Assembly (NCBI GenBank): GCA_903813345.2
Contig: CAIIXF020000007.1
Coordinates: forward strand, 5,895,730 to 5,959,729
Direction of reading: 5' to 3'
Source: Owenia fusiformis
Lineage: Eukaryota > Annelida > Polychaeta > Sabellida > Oweniidae
Length of the DNA stretch: 64,000 nt
The translations under genes were made by a program, and so were the position numbers. Below are positions 1 to 27,121 of the stretch, in pieces (positions within the stretch are counted from its first letter, which is position 1; every line of letters begins with the position of its first letter). The notes beneath the pieces are model-generated. The model was given only the letters and a program-made list of their open reading frames with translations. It did no database searches and was not told the DNA's origin.

Positions 1-239
1 TAAAACAAGGGAAAGACCACGTTCCTAGTTTTCCGGATTTATACTTACTTGTGGACCCACGTGTTGGCAGTGCATCATAGGCAAGGGGTGGATACTATCT
101 TACAGTTACCAAGGTAAGAACGCTTTCATTATTCAACTTTTACACATTATGAAGTTTACTTGCAGTGAATTAATTGAAAAGTTTTGAACACATGGTTTTA
201 CAGTTTGGAACATAAATAAATGACGGGTGTATTTGCTGA

Positions 240-825
240 AGTGAGGATTTCCCATGTTAAAAATAAGAGGATTTTCAAGAGGCCATACATCCGTGGATGA
301 GATTATACAAAATGTAAAATATACAAATTTTAGGGGATATGTATCTACAGCCCATTTCATTGTTTTATTTTGTCAGTAAAATCTAAAAAATAAGAAATCA
401 AAAGATCATTGTGCAATAATATATGGAAAAATATATTCCTATCGTACATAAATGACATTTGTATATATTGGATTGCTTCTAGTTTGGCTAATAACGTATG
501 TGGCCACTTATATTTTGGTGCTTCTCTGCCATAGTATTTTCATAAAGATTAACATGGCTGAAATTCTTTAAATTACAAGAGGGTATAGGCTTATCGCACA
601 AAAAACTAAATAATCTGAAATATACAAATGTCCTTCATGTACAATATGAATATACTTTTCTATATAGTATTGCACAATGGTCTTATTTTGGGGGTTCTAC
701 TGACGAAATAAAACAGTGAAATGGGCTGTAGACAATGTTGGAAACTATGGGCTTTCAGACGACTATGGTTAGGAAATGGTGATAGAAAATCAGCCTGTCA
801 TTTATTTATGTTTCAAACTATAATG
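240..825. repeat. Foldback repeat, copy 1
   Basis: Bases about 345-480 and 510-740 are imperfect reverse complements of each other, so the segment can fold into a long hairpin. The same family recurs at 3945-4470, partly in the opposite orientation (for example the stretch around CAGTGAAATGGGCTG at 710-730 against 3950-3970). Sub-blocks are in a different order in the two copies. No credible coding frame is present; the short frames are by-products. The nature of the element is unknown. Confidence 0.6.
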
Positions 826-1252
826 AGGAATCTCCTAGCCTCGTGGAAATGGTGCCATTGAGATACGGAATACACAAGTTTCAGAATTTCTCAAAAACCA
901 GTAATTTTTCGTTGACATTTTCCTCTACCAATATTTATTTACGTTGACTTCAGGGGAGAAGGTGATACTATCTTAAATAGCAATGAAAATGTTCAAACCA
1001 ACGTAATTTTTTTATATTCGGCCAGAGTGCACTTTGGAATTATTTTTTTGCAATTTTGAAAAGTAAACCACTGAATATTCTAGTTAAGGTCAGGATGCAT
1101 GTAGTTCAACAAGTTAAACCTAGTCTGGGCCTTATTTCTTATCTGACATTTCTTGTGGCCCGCCCGAGGTTTAACATCCGTGCCTATTCGGCCCTTGATG
1201 CAAAATATTTTAATGATGGCCTATGGCAGCGCATAGAATTCAATGCGCGTTT
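826..1252. other. Non-coding stretch before the palindromes
   Basis: AT-rich DNA with no supported gene. From about 1090 it shares the ACAAGTTAAACC word with the spacer at 1722-1795, so the second half belongs to the palindromic repeat next to it. Confidence 0.4.
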
Positions 1253-1678
1253 TATTAAGGTCAGGGTGCATGATGGGAAATTTTCTGCAGTCCTCAATTG
1301 AGTCACATGTTATTTTTCAAACAAGAATCACTCCTTCCCCACATTGTCTATATCTTCCAGTTTTGCACAAAGAGTACACTTATGTACCTAGAAAAGATTT
1401 GTGAGAAGAATGTTTTGATAAATTGTATAAAAAACAAGAAAATTCAATGAAAAAATTTAGAAAATTTTCAGAATTTTTTTTCACTGAATTTTCTCGTTTT
1501 TTATACATTTTACATAACAAATCTTCTCACAATGCTTTTCTAGGCACATAAGTGCACTATTTGTGAAAACCTGCAAGATGTAGACAATTTGGGGAAGGAG
1601 TTATTCTTGTTTGAAAAATAACATGTGACTCAATTGGGGAATGCAAAAAATTTCCCAACATGCACCCTGGCCTTAATA
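1253..1678. repeat. Palindromic repeat unit A
   Basis: The left end reads TTATTAAGGTCAGGGTGCAT and the right end is its near reverse complement (ATGCACCCTGGCCTTAAT). The arms stay complementary through to the centre near 1460, which contains AAAACAAGAAAATTCA facing TGAATTTTCTCGTTTT. This is a whole-length hairpin of about 425 bp. No coding frame is supported. A near copy follows at 1797-2211. Confidence 0.75.
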
Positions 1679-1796
1679 TCTGATAGTGATAATTTGCATC
1701 CAATGAAAGCATAGCACGGAAGTTAAACCCAACCACGGCAACAAGAACACTCAGATTATAAATGAAAGCCGTGGTATTGGGTTTAACTTGTTGAAC
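1679..1796. repeat. Spacer hairpin between palindromes A and B
   Basis: This short spacer holds its own inverted repeat: TTAAACCCAACCACGG at about 1725 faces CCGTGGTATTGGGTTTAA at about 1770. The same ACAAGTTAAACC word occurs before unit A near 1110, which suggests that palindrome plus spacer was duplicated as a block. Confidence 0.55.
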
Positions 1797-2211
1797 TAGG
1801 TGCATGATGGGAAATTTTCTGCATTCCTGAATTGAGTCACATGTTATTTTTCAAGCAAGAATCGCTCCTTCCCTTCATTGTCTATATCTTCCAGTTTTGC
1901 ACTAAGAGTGCACTTGTGTGCCTAGAAAGGACTTGTGAGAAGAATGTTTTGATAACGTGTATAAAAAACAAGAAAATTCAGTGAAAAAAATCAGAACATT
2001 TTCAGAAATTCTTTTCACTGAATTTTCTCATTTTTTATACATTTTACAAAACAAACCTTCTCACAAGGCTTTTCTAGGCACAGAAGTGCACTCTTTGTGC
2101 AAATTTGGAAGATGTAGACAATGTGGGGAAGGAGTTATTCATGTTTGAAAAATAATATGCGACTCAATTGAGGAATGCAGAAAATTTCCCAACATGCACC
2201 CTGTCCTTAAT
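1797..2211. repeat. Palindromic repeat unit B
   Basis: Near copy of unit A, with the same outer words (GTGCATGATGGGAAATTT on the left, AAATTTCCCAACATGCAC on the right) and the same central motif. Together the two form a tandem pair of palindromes. A third, strongly diverged member lies at about 3090-3370. Confidence 0.75.
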
Positions 2212-3089
2212 CAAACATTCTGAAGAATTATCAAACCTCAATAATGGTCTAGGTTCACTAATGCATCTTTTGTGCAAGAATGAAAGATGTAGATGATGTG
2301 TGGAATGAGTTATGTTTTTTATAAGAATATGTTACGCATGTACAGACATTTCAGTTCAATCGAAAAATGTGTAATATCCAGATAAAATGTGAAGTTACTA
2401 ACCATTTAATAATAATTGGTGATTATGAAAATGAAAATTACTGAAATATTCTCATGCTGGTCTACCTTTATGGTAAACGTCTTAGAAAGAGAATTTCGTA
2501 TTAATGACCGAATTCTAACCCTTTGTGAGATATTTATATGGGTGTGAAAGTCTTAAAGTGGAAATTTATGGACGTACTTCACTTTTATCCTGTAATAAAA
2601 ACAGAAACTCGTCAAACTTTGACTATTCATGAATTTTATTCACAATTTTTATTCATAACAAATTCATTCTTGAGGTGACCGAAATAAACCCAATCCTAAA
2701 GTAGAAATGGTTCATTCAAAATCACCAGACCGACACTCAATGTCGCATAGTTATTTAGACCGTGATATTACGACGATTTAAAATGCCAAATGTATTCATA
2801 TACATTTTACAAAATGGGAGTTCAGATTTGGCAGGTTCCTCCCACAGCATGCGTCCCGGCTTCACATTTCCCTGATATTAGTCACGGCGCTTCGATAAAT
2901 CTGAATACACTGCCTATGTTTAACAATAAGCTTTGCCGCCTGGCATATTTTAAAATATTTATGTGCACGGCAGTCGATGTTAAACATGTAGCATTTGCAA
3001 TACTATTTGCCCTGTTGTGCAAATACTCCTCGAGATGCAATCTGTACATTCCAGATTATAACTAATCCTGCAATATAATATCAAAACTG
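2212..3089. other. Non-coding stretch with a half-copy of the palindrome family
   Basis: Around 2240-2340 there is a single-arm relative of the palindromes (word GTGCAAGAATGAAAGATG). The block 2750-2990 is somewhat richer in GC than its surroundings but shows no supported gene or splice pattern. Confidence 0.35.
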
Positions 3090-3370
3090 GTAAGAACAGT
3101 TTAAGGTGTTGCATGTTTTCAAATATGAAACTCCTCATTCCCCACATAGTCCACAAAGAGTGCACTAATGCATCTAGAAAAGAGTGAAGAGAATATCTTG
3201 TATTATTAACCTACTTTTTGTACTTTTAAAAAGTAGGTCACTGAATTTTCTCGGTTTTTACGAAATTTGTAAAAAAGATATTCTCAACATTATTTTCTAG
3301 GTGAATTAGTGCACTCCTTGTGCAAAACTGCACACAAAAGATGCACATAATGTTGGGAAAGAGGGGTTCC
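3090..3370. repeat. Diverged member of the palindrome family
   Basis: Arms share the family words: AAAGAGTGCACTAATGC at 3156 faces the reverse-complement-like GTGCACTCCTTGTGCAAA at 3310, around a centre with CCTACTTTTTGTAC facing AAAAAGTAGG. It is more degraded than units A and B, so it is probably older. Confidence 0.5.
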
Positions 3371-3944
3371 CATCTGAAAAGGAACATAATACTCTAGGAG
3401 AATCGAATCAAAATATGAATGTAGACAATGTGTGGTATAAGTTAGGTGTACTTGGAAATAAAACAGGAATTCAGAAGGAAAACTTCAAAATTTCTGACCA
3501 TACGGATGCACCAAATAAGGCCAGCAAAACTGACAACTAAGATATGTTCAACATAAATGTACACTATAAAGCCCGGAGATATTTAACGTAGCTTTATAAT
3601 TAGAAAGTGGAAAGGCAATGTAAAATTAACACAATGCTAATTTGTTTGAATTAATTACTCAAGATTCCAATTGTTGTGATTGAATACATTCAATAAAAAC
3701 ATTATGCATTTTCATAAAATGTAAACGGACATTGTACAATGCATGCCGTAAGTAGAGTCCTCGTTGCTTGCGACGGATGTTTAGGAAATACATACAAGTA
3801 TGTACAGAATGCAAATCCCCCTGGGCTCAAGTCAAATTTGACCAATAGAGATTTTAAAACAAAATCAGGTTCGAAATCTCTTGACTCTTTTAAGCATATT
3901 ACTATTACCTATTGTCATTCATATATTTAAAGGTCATTATTGAA
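3371..3944. other. Non-coding stretch
   Basis: AT-rich, no recognisable gene, repeat partner or splice pattern. Nothing here supports a call. Confidence 0.3.
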
Positions 3945-4470
3945 GCCTAAAGCCCATTTCACTGTTTTATTGCGTCAGTAGAACCCCAAAAATAAGAAAA
4001 TTAGGAGACAATAATACTATTGAAAAGTATATTCATATTGTACTCTACATGAATGACATTTGTATATTTCAGATAATTGAGCTTTTTGCGTAATAAGCCT
4101 GTGCCCTCTTGTAATTTAAAGAATTTCAGCCATGTTAATCTTAGTGAAAATAATATGGCAGAGAACCATCCAAATATAAGAGGCCACATACTTTATCAGC
4201 CAAACTACAGTTTGGAACAAAATAAATTACAGATGGATTTTCTATCACCATATCCAAACCATGGTGTTATGAAAGCCCTACATGTATAGTCTCAAATATT
4301 GTCTAGATACATATCCCTTAAAAGTTGTATAAATTACATTTTTTATTCTCTCATCCACTGATGTATGACCTGAAAATTCTCTTATTTTTATCATTTTGTT
4401 AATAGTTACATTTGACCCAGTGTCATGTATTATAATACAGCTCATCTTGTAAACCCGTGTCGCTATCATC
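3945..4470. repeat. Foldback repeat, copy 2
   Basis: Related to 240-825. The segment 3950-4190 matches 500-740 in reverse complement, 4195-4290 matches 745-825 in reverse complement, and 4280-4400 matches about 245-350 in reverse complement. The block order differs from a simple inversion, so the family has been rearranged internally. Small frames inside it are not genes. Confidence 0.6.
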
Positions 4471-5129
4471 CCAAATTTCTCAAAAGATCCTCAAACATAG
4501 TTTCAATTACGTTTTCTGGAACATGGTTATTGGTGAAGGGGGTTATTTTTTATAATTTTTTTATGTCAAAGAATAAGCATGTTAAAGCAATTGCAAAAAA
4601 CAACAGTTACATGGTAAACATACATTTTACAATTTTACAATACAGTGTTGGTTAAGCGTTATTCTTTAAGAAATGTTGTAACATTGGCAATCTTTTTTAT
4701 TTAAAGGGAAAATAATCAGTATCATGAAGCGGTTATTTTTGGAAGGAATTGGTCTGGCACATTTTCATATTTAAACAATTACATAAGCCATGTAGGATAT
4801 ATTGTGTTAACTAAAATGGGCGGTGAAGGGGAAAGTGATCAAGGTCATCATGTCGACGTCTCTCGGTGAATTAAACTTGCGAAACATACTTTTTATATAA
4901 ATCTGTTTGCAATGACATGATTGGGATTGTAGGAGATCTTGGTTTTAGAAAGACTCGCATAGTTAAACATCCATCAAGAATATGTTTGCCCGTTTGTCAT
5001 TCAGACCACTGCACAATACGCTAATTACTAGGAGTCGATTGCCAAGCCCCGATCATAATGGGTTTCATATATTAGCATATACATATATTTTGATGATGTT
5101 CTTTATAGTTAGTGTAGCCTCCTAAGCAA
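4471..5129. other. Non-coding stretch
   Basis: No supported gene, RNA or repeat boundary was seen in this AT-rich interval. Confidence 0.3.
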
Positions 5130-5563
5130 CGTTTATTGCGTCAAAATGAGAAGGATATGACCTCAGAAATATGTCAAAAAGTTAACCTTTTTCGCATTCC
5201 ACTTTATACAAAAAGGTTTTCACCACTTTCCTTGTACTTCTATTTTCTACACATCTAAACCTATCCAGAAATTGGTTTAATTCATTACCATATACATATG
5301 TTGTCATCTTTAGGTCCTTTGACTTTTCTCATACCCGAGTCTTAAAATCCTGCCAAACACGCCAAATTGCCATGTTTCTAGACCCATGGTCATCTCAATT
5401 GATACAATATAAAAATTTGTGAGATTGATTGACATGTGTCAGATATATGCCAATCAACGTAACTTTGGAAGACCTTTCCAATGATATAACACACTTGGTA
5501 CCATATATCTTGGGTTAGGCTGTTGAGGGGGACGGGACTTATTTGACACCCTGTATCTCAGAG
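5130..5563. mobile_element. Half copy of an ACAGGGTGTC-ended TIR element
   Basis: The right terminus ends GGGACTTATTTGACACCCTG at about 5535-5555. In reverse complement it matches the left terminus of the fuller element at 16303-16826 (ACAGGGTATAAAAGAAGTCC). Inside, ATCCTGCCAAACACGCCAA at 5347 and the block around AACGTAACTTTGGAAGACC at 5457 match the 16.6-16.8 kb copy. It is non-coding and probably a non-autonomous DNA transposon. Confidence 0.6.
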
Positions 5564-6191
5564 AACCTGATACTATGCGTCATTGACTGGAGAAATGTTT
5601 TTTAATCCAAAAACAGTACCGACCAATTACAAAGCATGATTACATAAGTACGCAACTGTTGTAGAACCTTGTAGAAAACCCAGAACATATTTGGGGCTGG
5701 TCTTTTCAACATGAAATACGTATGGCATTGAGACTCTGTGTGTGGGACAAATCGCCGGAGCAAACCTGGCAAGTAATAGCACAAATATGTGATATGGTAC
5801 AATAAAAATAAGTACACATGGACCACTGCTGGGAGGTTATATTGACCTCTTGCCAACGAAAGTGAAAAGGCAGTCTGTGATAAAGCAAGTTGAACTAAGA
5901 ATGCAACCTAACAACTCAATAATTTGTTAAATTGTTGGTAACCAATAGTTCCTTTACTAATAATTATTAAGAAAATGTTTTCAGATTTAATAGGACCTAT
6001 TCAACGCGAGAAACAACTAAAACCTATACACTGTGTTTATTTTGTGGAAATGATAAGCTATATTCGCTTTAAATAAAAAATATAAAAATGTCTGTTATCT
6101 ATATTTGTTTTACTTATCTTGTATTTTCAAATGGATTATGCAAATTAATTACCACGAAGTACATGACAATATCTTTCACTTTTGATTTCAG
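5564..6191. other. 5' flank of the vWA gene
   Basis: AT-rich sequence upstream of the start codon. It ends in TTTTGATTTCAG, a good splice acceptor one base before the ATG, so at least part of it is probably a 5'UTR intron. No TATA box or promoter could be assigned with confidence. Confidence 0.4.
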
Positions 6192-6192
6192 G

Positions 6193-21113
<14,921 letters not shown>

Positions 21114-22361
21114 TTTAGGTAACTTTTGTGTTTATTTGAATAGTAAGTCATTCTAGTTCAGGAAATCAAGATGGCCCTCACCCGGAGTAAACGTTCATTT
21201 TGTATTATTAGTACTATATTCATTTCCCCTCCATTTTTGGAGATAATTAATGAAAGTGACACAAACGATGGATCAGTTAACACAACTTTCCATATTTTAT
21301 CGACTGTGTCTAAAATTGAATCGTGCAACACAAGATACAGTTAAAAAGATTTATGACTTTATTAAATCAATGAAATGGGCCAAGCCTGAATCTCTGATCG
21401 AAATAACAATCCAAAATAAATCACAACAGCCTGCAAAAAGCACGATCAACCGACTTTGATAAAATATTTTTTTATTGCAGTAAATATAAAAGCTTGAATA
21501 TCATTCCGAATTTATTCGGGTCATATTGCTGCTATGCCGTTTTTCACAAACCATGCTTCAAATGAACCCTCCATGTCTTATCAAATTCCTCATTTTGCTT
21601 GCTTTCAGGTAGACCTATTGATGTATATCGATTATAAACTGTAAGGATAGTTTTAGCTGTAAATATGAAGTATGTAGGAGGGCTCAGGAACTAGTTACAT
21701 TGATACACATGCCTATGTGCAAGGACTTCAGTCTGTTAACCGATTCGACATACCACAAAGATATTCAATTATATTTACACTATTGCAATCATTCACAGAT
21801 CTATATTTCTTTATCAGCATTTTAAAATTGTATAAAAACAAATTTAATTAGATTGTTAGTTTTCATGAGTTAATACCTTTTTAAGCCTACAAAATGCCTT
21901 GCTTGTGTTATCTTGTTATCATTGAGTAGAATGTTTGTCATGCTACCCTACTATAAAGCCCACATTTTATCATAAGCGAGTACATTTTGGACTAAAAATT
22001 GAGAATGTAGAATTGTAACCGCTTACTGTTTCTTAGTGCTTCATCATCTTGTTTGTTACTGTATATGGGCCAAACTGTTATACTGTGTATTAACAATAAA
22101 TTGTTGACTTTGTTAGGAAACTGTAAATATTTTATGAAACAGTACTTGTACTGTCTGTATTCAATTGTATTAAATATAACATTTTAACTAAATCAACTCT
22201 TCCGTTTTATGTTATGATTTTGAACATTACAATATATAGACATTATGACATTATAATCAAGGCGGTGTATGCTATATAACATCGACAATCTTCATCAAAG
22301 GTATGAACAATTTGTAATCTTTCCACTTCCACTAAAACGGCCCGAAATTGATCACCAATTA
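21114..22361. other. 3' UTR and 3' flank of the vWA gene
   Basis: AATAAA hexamers occur at 21415-21420 and 22095-22100; either could be the polyadenylation signal. A 69-codon frame at 21250-21459 falls in the presumed 3'UTR and has no support. No other gene is seen. Confidence 0.5.
21415..21420 (+). promoter_or_regulatory. Candidate polyadenylation signal
   Basis: AATAAA hexamer about 300 bp after the vWA gene stop codon. A second hexamer at 22095 is an alternative. Confidence 0.35.
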
Positions 22362-22501
22362 ATGCCTTGGTCACAAATGCTCCGACCCATCGGCTGGCGC
22401 CCGGCCGATTGAGTTTTCTTCAATATTGTATTCAATTATGAACAAAATACTCAATCGGCCGGGCGGCGTAGTGAAAATCTGAGCAAATGTGACCAAGGCA
22501 T
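22362..22501. mobile_element. Miniature element, CGGCCGATTGAGT family, copy 1
   Basis: ATGCCTTGGTCACAAATGCT at the left faces GCAAATGTGACCAAGGCAT at the right. Inside, GGCCGATTGAGT faces ACTCAATCGGCC, so the whole 140 bp is a hairpin. Other members: 40205-40346, 43396-43512 and an end fragment near 52667-52692. Non-coding. Confidence 0.75.
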
Positions 22502-22504
22502 AAG

Positions 22505-22828
22505 CTGGAAAGGGGGGCGAGTTGTTTGTAGAATGAATCGGGGGATTTTTTTCATGAATTTCGCTTATGTTTTTCATCCAAAAAACATCAATACACTTTA
22601 AAACATTTTGTTTACTTTAAGATGTGTAATCCAAAAATATATTTCTCATTTTCAAAGATAATCCATGGATAAACGCCCAGGTATTTTTATTTTTCAAACT
22701 TCAGAGGGCTGGGAATCATTGATGCTCCACGCTTTTGAATACGATAAATGCTGTTTTAAATAGGTTTTACGTATGCCAATAATTTCTCAAATTATGTAAG
22801 CTGAATGCATTCCTTAATCCCTAGAATG
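22505..22828. repeat. Inverted-repeat arm, left (partner 34703-35035)
   Basis: The words GAGTTGTTTGTAGAATGAAT, TTTCGCTTATGTTTTTCATC and GAATCATTGATGCTC recur in reverse complement at 34703-35035. The arms are about 320 bp and highly similar, separated by nearly 12 kb. The left arm lies directly beside the miniature element at 22362-22501. Confidence 0.75.
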
Positions 22829-23063
22829 CCTATCATATAACATTCTTTTGTCTTGGCCACTTAATGTTTTGTTGCCGTCTGCTCATCAAATTGTTGTTAT
22901 TTAAAGATGTCGGTCAAATCTGGTGAAACAGCACAACATTAAATAAATAGCACAAGTACATATTATGTAACTCATCCATAATATTTCATGCATCAGGTAT
23001 TAAGGCTTAGGGGATTAACTTTTACACATAAACTGAACTGACAGATGTGTATGCTTACATGTT
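22829..23063. other. Short unannotated stretch
   Basis: AT-rich; no gene, and no repeat partner found in the window. Confidence 0.3.
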
Positions 23064-23624
23064 AGCGAGATCAATAGTGCAAAAATAGTTCATTCAGGGA
23101 ACGAAGCGTGAAACTTTCCACATATCATCAGAATACCATTCCCTTTGATTTAAGAGCCAGAGCCATTTTTGTGGTCTACTAGAATGATCAAAAAATAGTA
23201 AGAACCCCCTCCCACCAAATCCCATGGGGGTGGGGAGATATCGAAATATTTTTTTCATAAAAAAATTCTTTGAATATGGTCATACTACAGTTTTAGAGTG
23301 CTATTTTCATGGTAAAGAAATTTTGCAAACATAACAAGATGATTTATCATCGATTTTCATCATTGTTAAAGACTAATCATGGGCGACGCCCACTTTTCAT
23401 ACCTTGAACATTTAGGTTATTAAATCTCTATCATGGGTTGAACAAATGAATGAAATTCAGTTTTCTGGATAACACCAGATACCTTTTTGATGTAAGGTGC
23501 TATAATTAATCCTAGCATTTGACTTCTTAAAGGCTTAGACCATATCACACCCCTGTTTAGAAGAAGAAAGCAAGCAACAAATGTCCCAGATCTACAACAT
23601 GTATCCACTATTCTATGTACATGT

Positions 23625-23888
23625 ATGAGTCTCTATTTTCTCCTGAAGAGAACCTATGCTACAGACACAACTGTCCAGAATTTAGATGATAATGTGCTTA
23701 AACAGTTTGATGAATGGTGTGCTGACCAAGTGCCTAAACAGTTTGATGAACGCCGTGCTGACCAACAGAATGTACCAGTCTTCAAGCTTTGGTTTCTGCT
23801 TATTCAAATTGAAATACTGCGCCTTGACTATGTGAGGGCTATAGGACAGGAGAATTTCCCTCTTTATTTCCAGATGGTTTCTCTTTGA
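23625..23888 (+). pseudogene. Reading-frame remnant in left foldback arm
   Basis: Contains FLLKRTYATDT followed by NLDDNVLKQFDEWCADQ and an imperfect second KQFDE..ADQ unit. The opposite arm encodes a matching frame at 26170-25988. The two copies agree because the arms are duplicates, so this does not show selection. Function is unrecognised; I list it only as a remnant. Confidence 0.3.
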
Positions 23889-24634
23889 TTTTCATAGTTG
23901 TTAAAGACTAGTCATGGGCGACGCCCACTTTTCATATGCTGAACATTTAGGCTATTAAACCTCTTTCATGGTTTGAACCGGAACCAGAAGGGCCGCCACA
24001 GTCACAGCCTGCAGTCTCTAAATTCTCAAGAGAGCCTATACTACATACACAGCTGTCCAGAATCTAGATAATGAAGTGATAAACAGTTTGATGAAAGGTG
24101 TGCTGACCAACAGAATGTACCAGTCTTTAAGTTTTGGTTTCAGATTATTTAAAATCGAAATACTGTGCCTTAACTAAGTGAAGGCTATTAGAGAGGGAAA
24201 TTTCCCTCTTTATCTCCAGTCAATTAGCAAGCTTGTCACCTGGTTTTTCGTTTTTTGACCTCATCAATATGCTTGCTGAGTACCAGTTCGGTATATCATC
24301 AGAACTCAAAGTTAAAAAATGGATAGCTATTATTATATCTTTATATCTAAAAGGGATGTGGCCTTTTAATTGACTTACTTAAAGAATTTATCATCTTAAC
24401 ATAAATAACTGACTTAATCTTATCAATTTTATTCAGCCTTATTAGGTAATTTTCCTATTCATAATAGAAGACTCATTAACTTGTATATTAACATGTTGAT
24501 AAAGTGGGCGTCGCCCTTGGTCAGGCTTTAATAATGAATATCCATGAGAAATAGTGAGTTTTTATACACTGAAAATAACATACTAAAAATGAAAAATACT
24601 CTCCCCCTCATTTGCAATTTTTCAGATATCATCA

Positions 24635-25244
24635 GGGGGTCATTAACAGAACTTTCGCAAAGTTACGAATTCGCAAATCAATTGTTTATTTTACAAATTT
24701 GGTAAATGTGCATTAACAGAACTTTCGTAAAGTTACGAACGATTCGCAAAGTTACGAAAAAATGACGTCACATTTGCTTTCGTTCGTAACTTTAATAGCA
24801 CCTCAGAGCCTTTCATAACTTTGCGAATGGCATATTTCTCATCCAGTTCTTATGTAAGGGATACAGGTTGGCAAAAAGAAATTGTTCTTTATATGCATGC
24901 TAAGTTTCAAGCTAAAATATCCACCTATTCGCACATGATAAGCAAATATGTTCCTGAGCTGGGAATCTTTGAAATCACGGAGACAGGTTTAATCACAGCG
25001 CGCAATGATATCAAATGACATCATATTTTTATTTGTGCTAAATAATGATATAAGATGACGTAACAATTTGAAATTCGCTTACAAACGATAAAACTTATGA
25101 ATGACTTACGAAAGTGTTCTGTTAATGGCCGATTCGTAACTTTACGAATTCGTTAGTCATTCGTAACTTTTTAAATAATTACGAATTTCATAAAGTTGCG
25201 AATTACGAATTCGTAACTTTGCGAAAGTTCTGTTAATGACCCCC
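24635..25244. mobile_element. TIR element with GGGGGTCATTAACAGAAC ends
   Basis: The left end GGGGGTCATTAACAGAACTT faces the right end AAGTTCTGTTAATGACCCCC. The interior is dominated by repeats of TTCGTAACTTTGCGAA and its complement, so it can fold in many ways. It is about 610 bp with no coding capacity, and is inserted into the loop of the 23064-26741 foldback next to a CATTCCCTTTGATTTAAG arm segment. Confidence 0.7.
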
Positions 25245-26984
25245 TGGACACCATTCCCTTTGATTTAAGAGCCAGAGCCATTTTTGTGGTTCACTAGAAT
25301 GACAAAAAAGCACTTGCATCTTTTTGTTGAACACTGTTGTTTGCAGCTGCATTTTACTAGCATTTGGCATGCATCTGGAGCTTGGACAATGTTTTCCACA
25401 CTGGCACCCAAATTATTTTCCCAGCCTTTGTAGTAATGGATTCCCAACTCAATTGTGAGGGTGAAGCGAGGACTGACATAGGTATAATTGTCTGGAACCA
25501 ACTTATGCAACTTATGGTGGGATGTTCTTATGGTGGAATGAGACACATAGTCCTACCATGTCAAAGGGCAGCTGCAATTTCATGGGAAGTGAGATATCTC
25601 TAATTTTTTACTTTTCCAAAAGCTATCCATTTTTGAACTTTGAGTTCTGATGATATACTGAACTGTTACTCAGCAAACATATTGTCAAGGTCAAAAAACA
25701 AAAACCAGGTGATAAGATTGCTCATTGACTGGAGATAAAGAGGGAAATTTCCCTCTCTGATAGCCCACACTTAGTTAAGGCACAGTATTTCAATTCAAAT
25801 AATCTGAAACCAAAACTTAAAGACTGGTACATTCTGTTGGTCAGCACACCATTCATCAAACTGTTTCTCACTTCATTATCAAGATTCTGGACAGCTGTGT
25901 ATGTAGTATAGGCTCTCTTTAGAATTTAGAGACTGCAGGCAGTGACTGTGGCGGCCCTTCTGGTTCCGGTTCAAACCATGAAAGAGGTTAAATAGCTAAA
26001 ATGTTCACTGGTACTGGTACATTCTGTTGGTCAGCACACCATTCATCAAACTGTTTAGGCACTGGGTCAGCACACCATTCATCAAACTGTTTAAGCACAT
26101 CATCATCTAAATTCTGGAAATTTGTATCTGTAGCATAGGTTCTCTTCAGGAGAAAATAGAGACTCGACATACATGTACATAGAATAGTGGATACAAGTTG
26201 TAGATCTGGGACATTTGTTGCTTGCTTTCTTCTTCTAAACAGGGTTGTGATATGGTGTAAGCCTTTAACAAGTCAAATGCTACGATTAATTATAGCACCT
26301 AACATCAAAAAGGTATCTGGTGTTATCCAGAAAACTGAATTACATTCATTTGTTCAACCCATGATAGAGATTTAATAACCTAAATGTTCAAGGTATGAAA
26401 AGTGGGCGTTGCCCATGATTAGTCTTTAACAATGATGAAAATCGATGATAAATCATCTTGTTATGTTTGCAAAATTTCTTTACCATGAAAATAGCTCACT
26501 AAAACTGTAGTATGACCATATTCAAAGAAATTTTTTTATGAAAAAAATATTCCTATATCTCCCACCCCCATGGGATTTGGTGGGAGGGGGTTCTTACTAT
26601 TTTTTTACCATTCTAGTGGACCACAAAAATGGTTCTGGCTCTTAAATCAAAGGGAATGGTATTCTGATGATATGTGGAAAGTTTCACGCTTCGTTCCATG
26701 AATGAACTGTTTGCCTGTTTTCTTGCACTATTGATCTCGCTATGTACAACTTCCAGGATTGTAAGAATTCAAAACTTGTTGATAGCCATATTTTCCTGAA
26801 TGTGACATCGAGACATTATGGCATTTATGAGTGGTAAACATGAAAAAAAGCATTTTCATTTAAAATTAGCATATGATTTGAATTGATGCCAAGAAATGAA
26901 TTAGTTAACTGTATCCGTTTTACATCCATTGCAGTTGGCTACATTATAAGACGAGGCATTCACATGCAAAATGTCAACACCTGC

Positions 26985-27121
26985 CATTTGTTACAGACGC
27001 CAACTGCCAAACACCAACTGCCAAACACCAACTGCCAAATGATAAACACCAACCACTGAACACCGTCCACAAAAAAGTTTGAGACCATAACAATATGTCG
27101 CCACTTGTGGTGGTGACATAA
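26985..27121 (-). mobile_element. End fragment of the GTCACCAC element family
   Basis: ATATGTCGCCACTTGTGGTG at about 27091 and the preceding GAGACCATAACA match, in reverse complement, the left end of the element at 58983 (GTGGTGACATATTGTTATGG). Upstream is a minisatellite of CCAACTGCCAAACA units (26999-27045), which corresponds to the GGTTGGCGGTTGGCG tract at 59041-59090. Confidence 0.6.

Larger units (their letters stand above)
23064..26741. mobile_element. 3.7-kb foldback element
   Basis: The left end AGCGAGATCAATAGTGCA faces the right end TGCACTATTGATCTCGCT. Arms of roughly 1.1-1.3 kb (23064 to about 24330, and about 25618 to 26741) stay complementary, including CCCATGGGGGTGGG against CCCACCCCCATGGG. 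The loop carries another TIR element (24635-25244) and a third copy of an arm segment (25245-25310). Each arm holds a remnant of the same reading frame (23625-23888 + and 26170-25988 -), sharing the words FLLKRTYATDT and KQFDEWCAD. No transposase is recognisable. This is probably an old inverted duplication of a mobile element. Confidence 0.7.
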
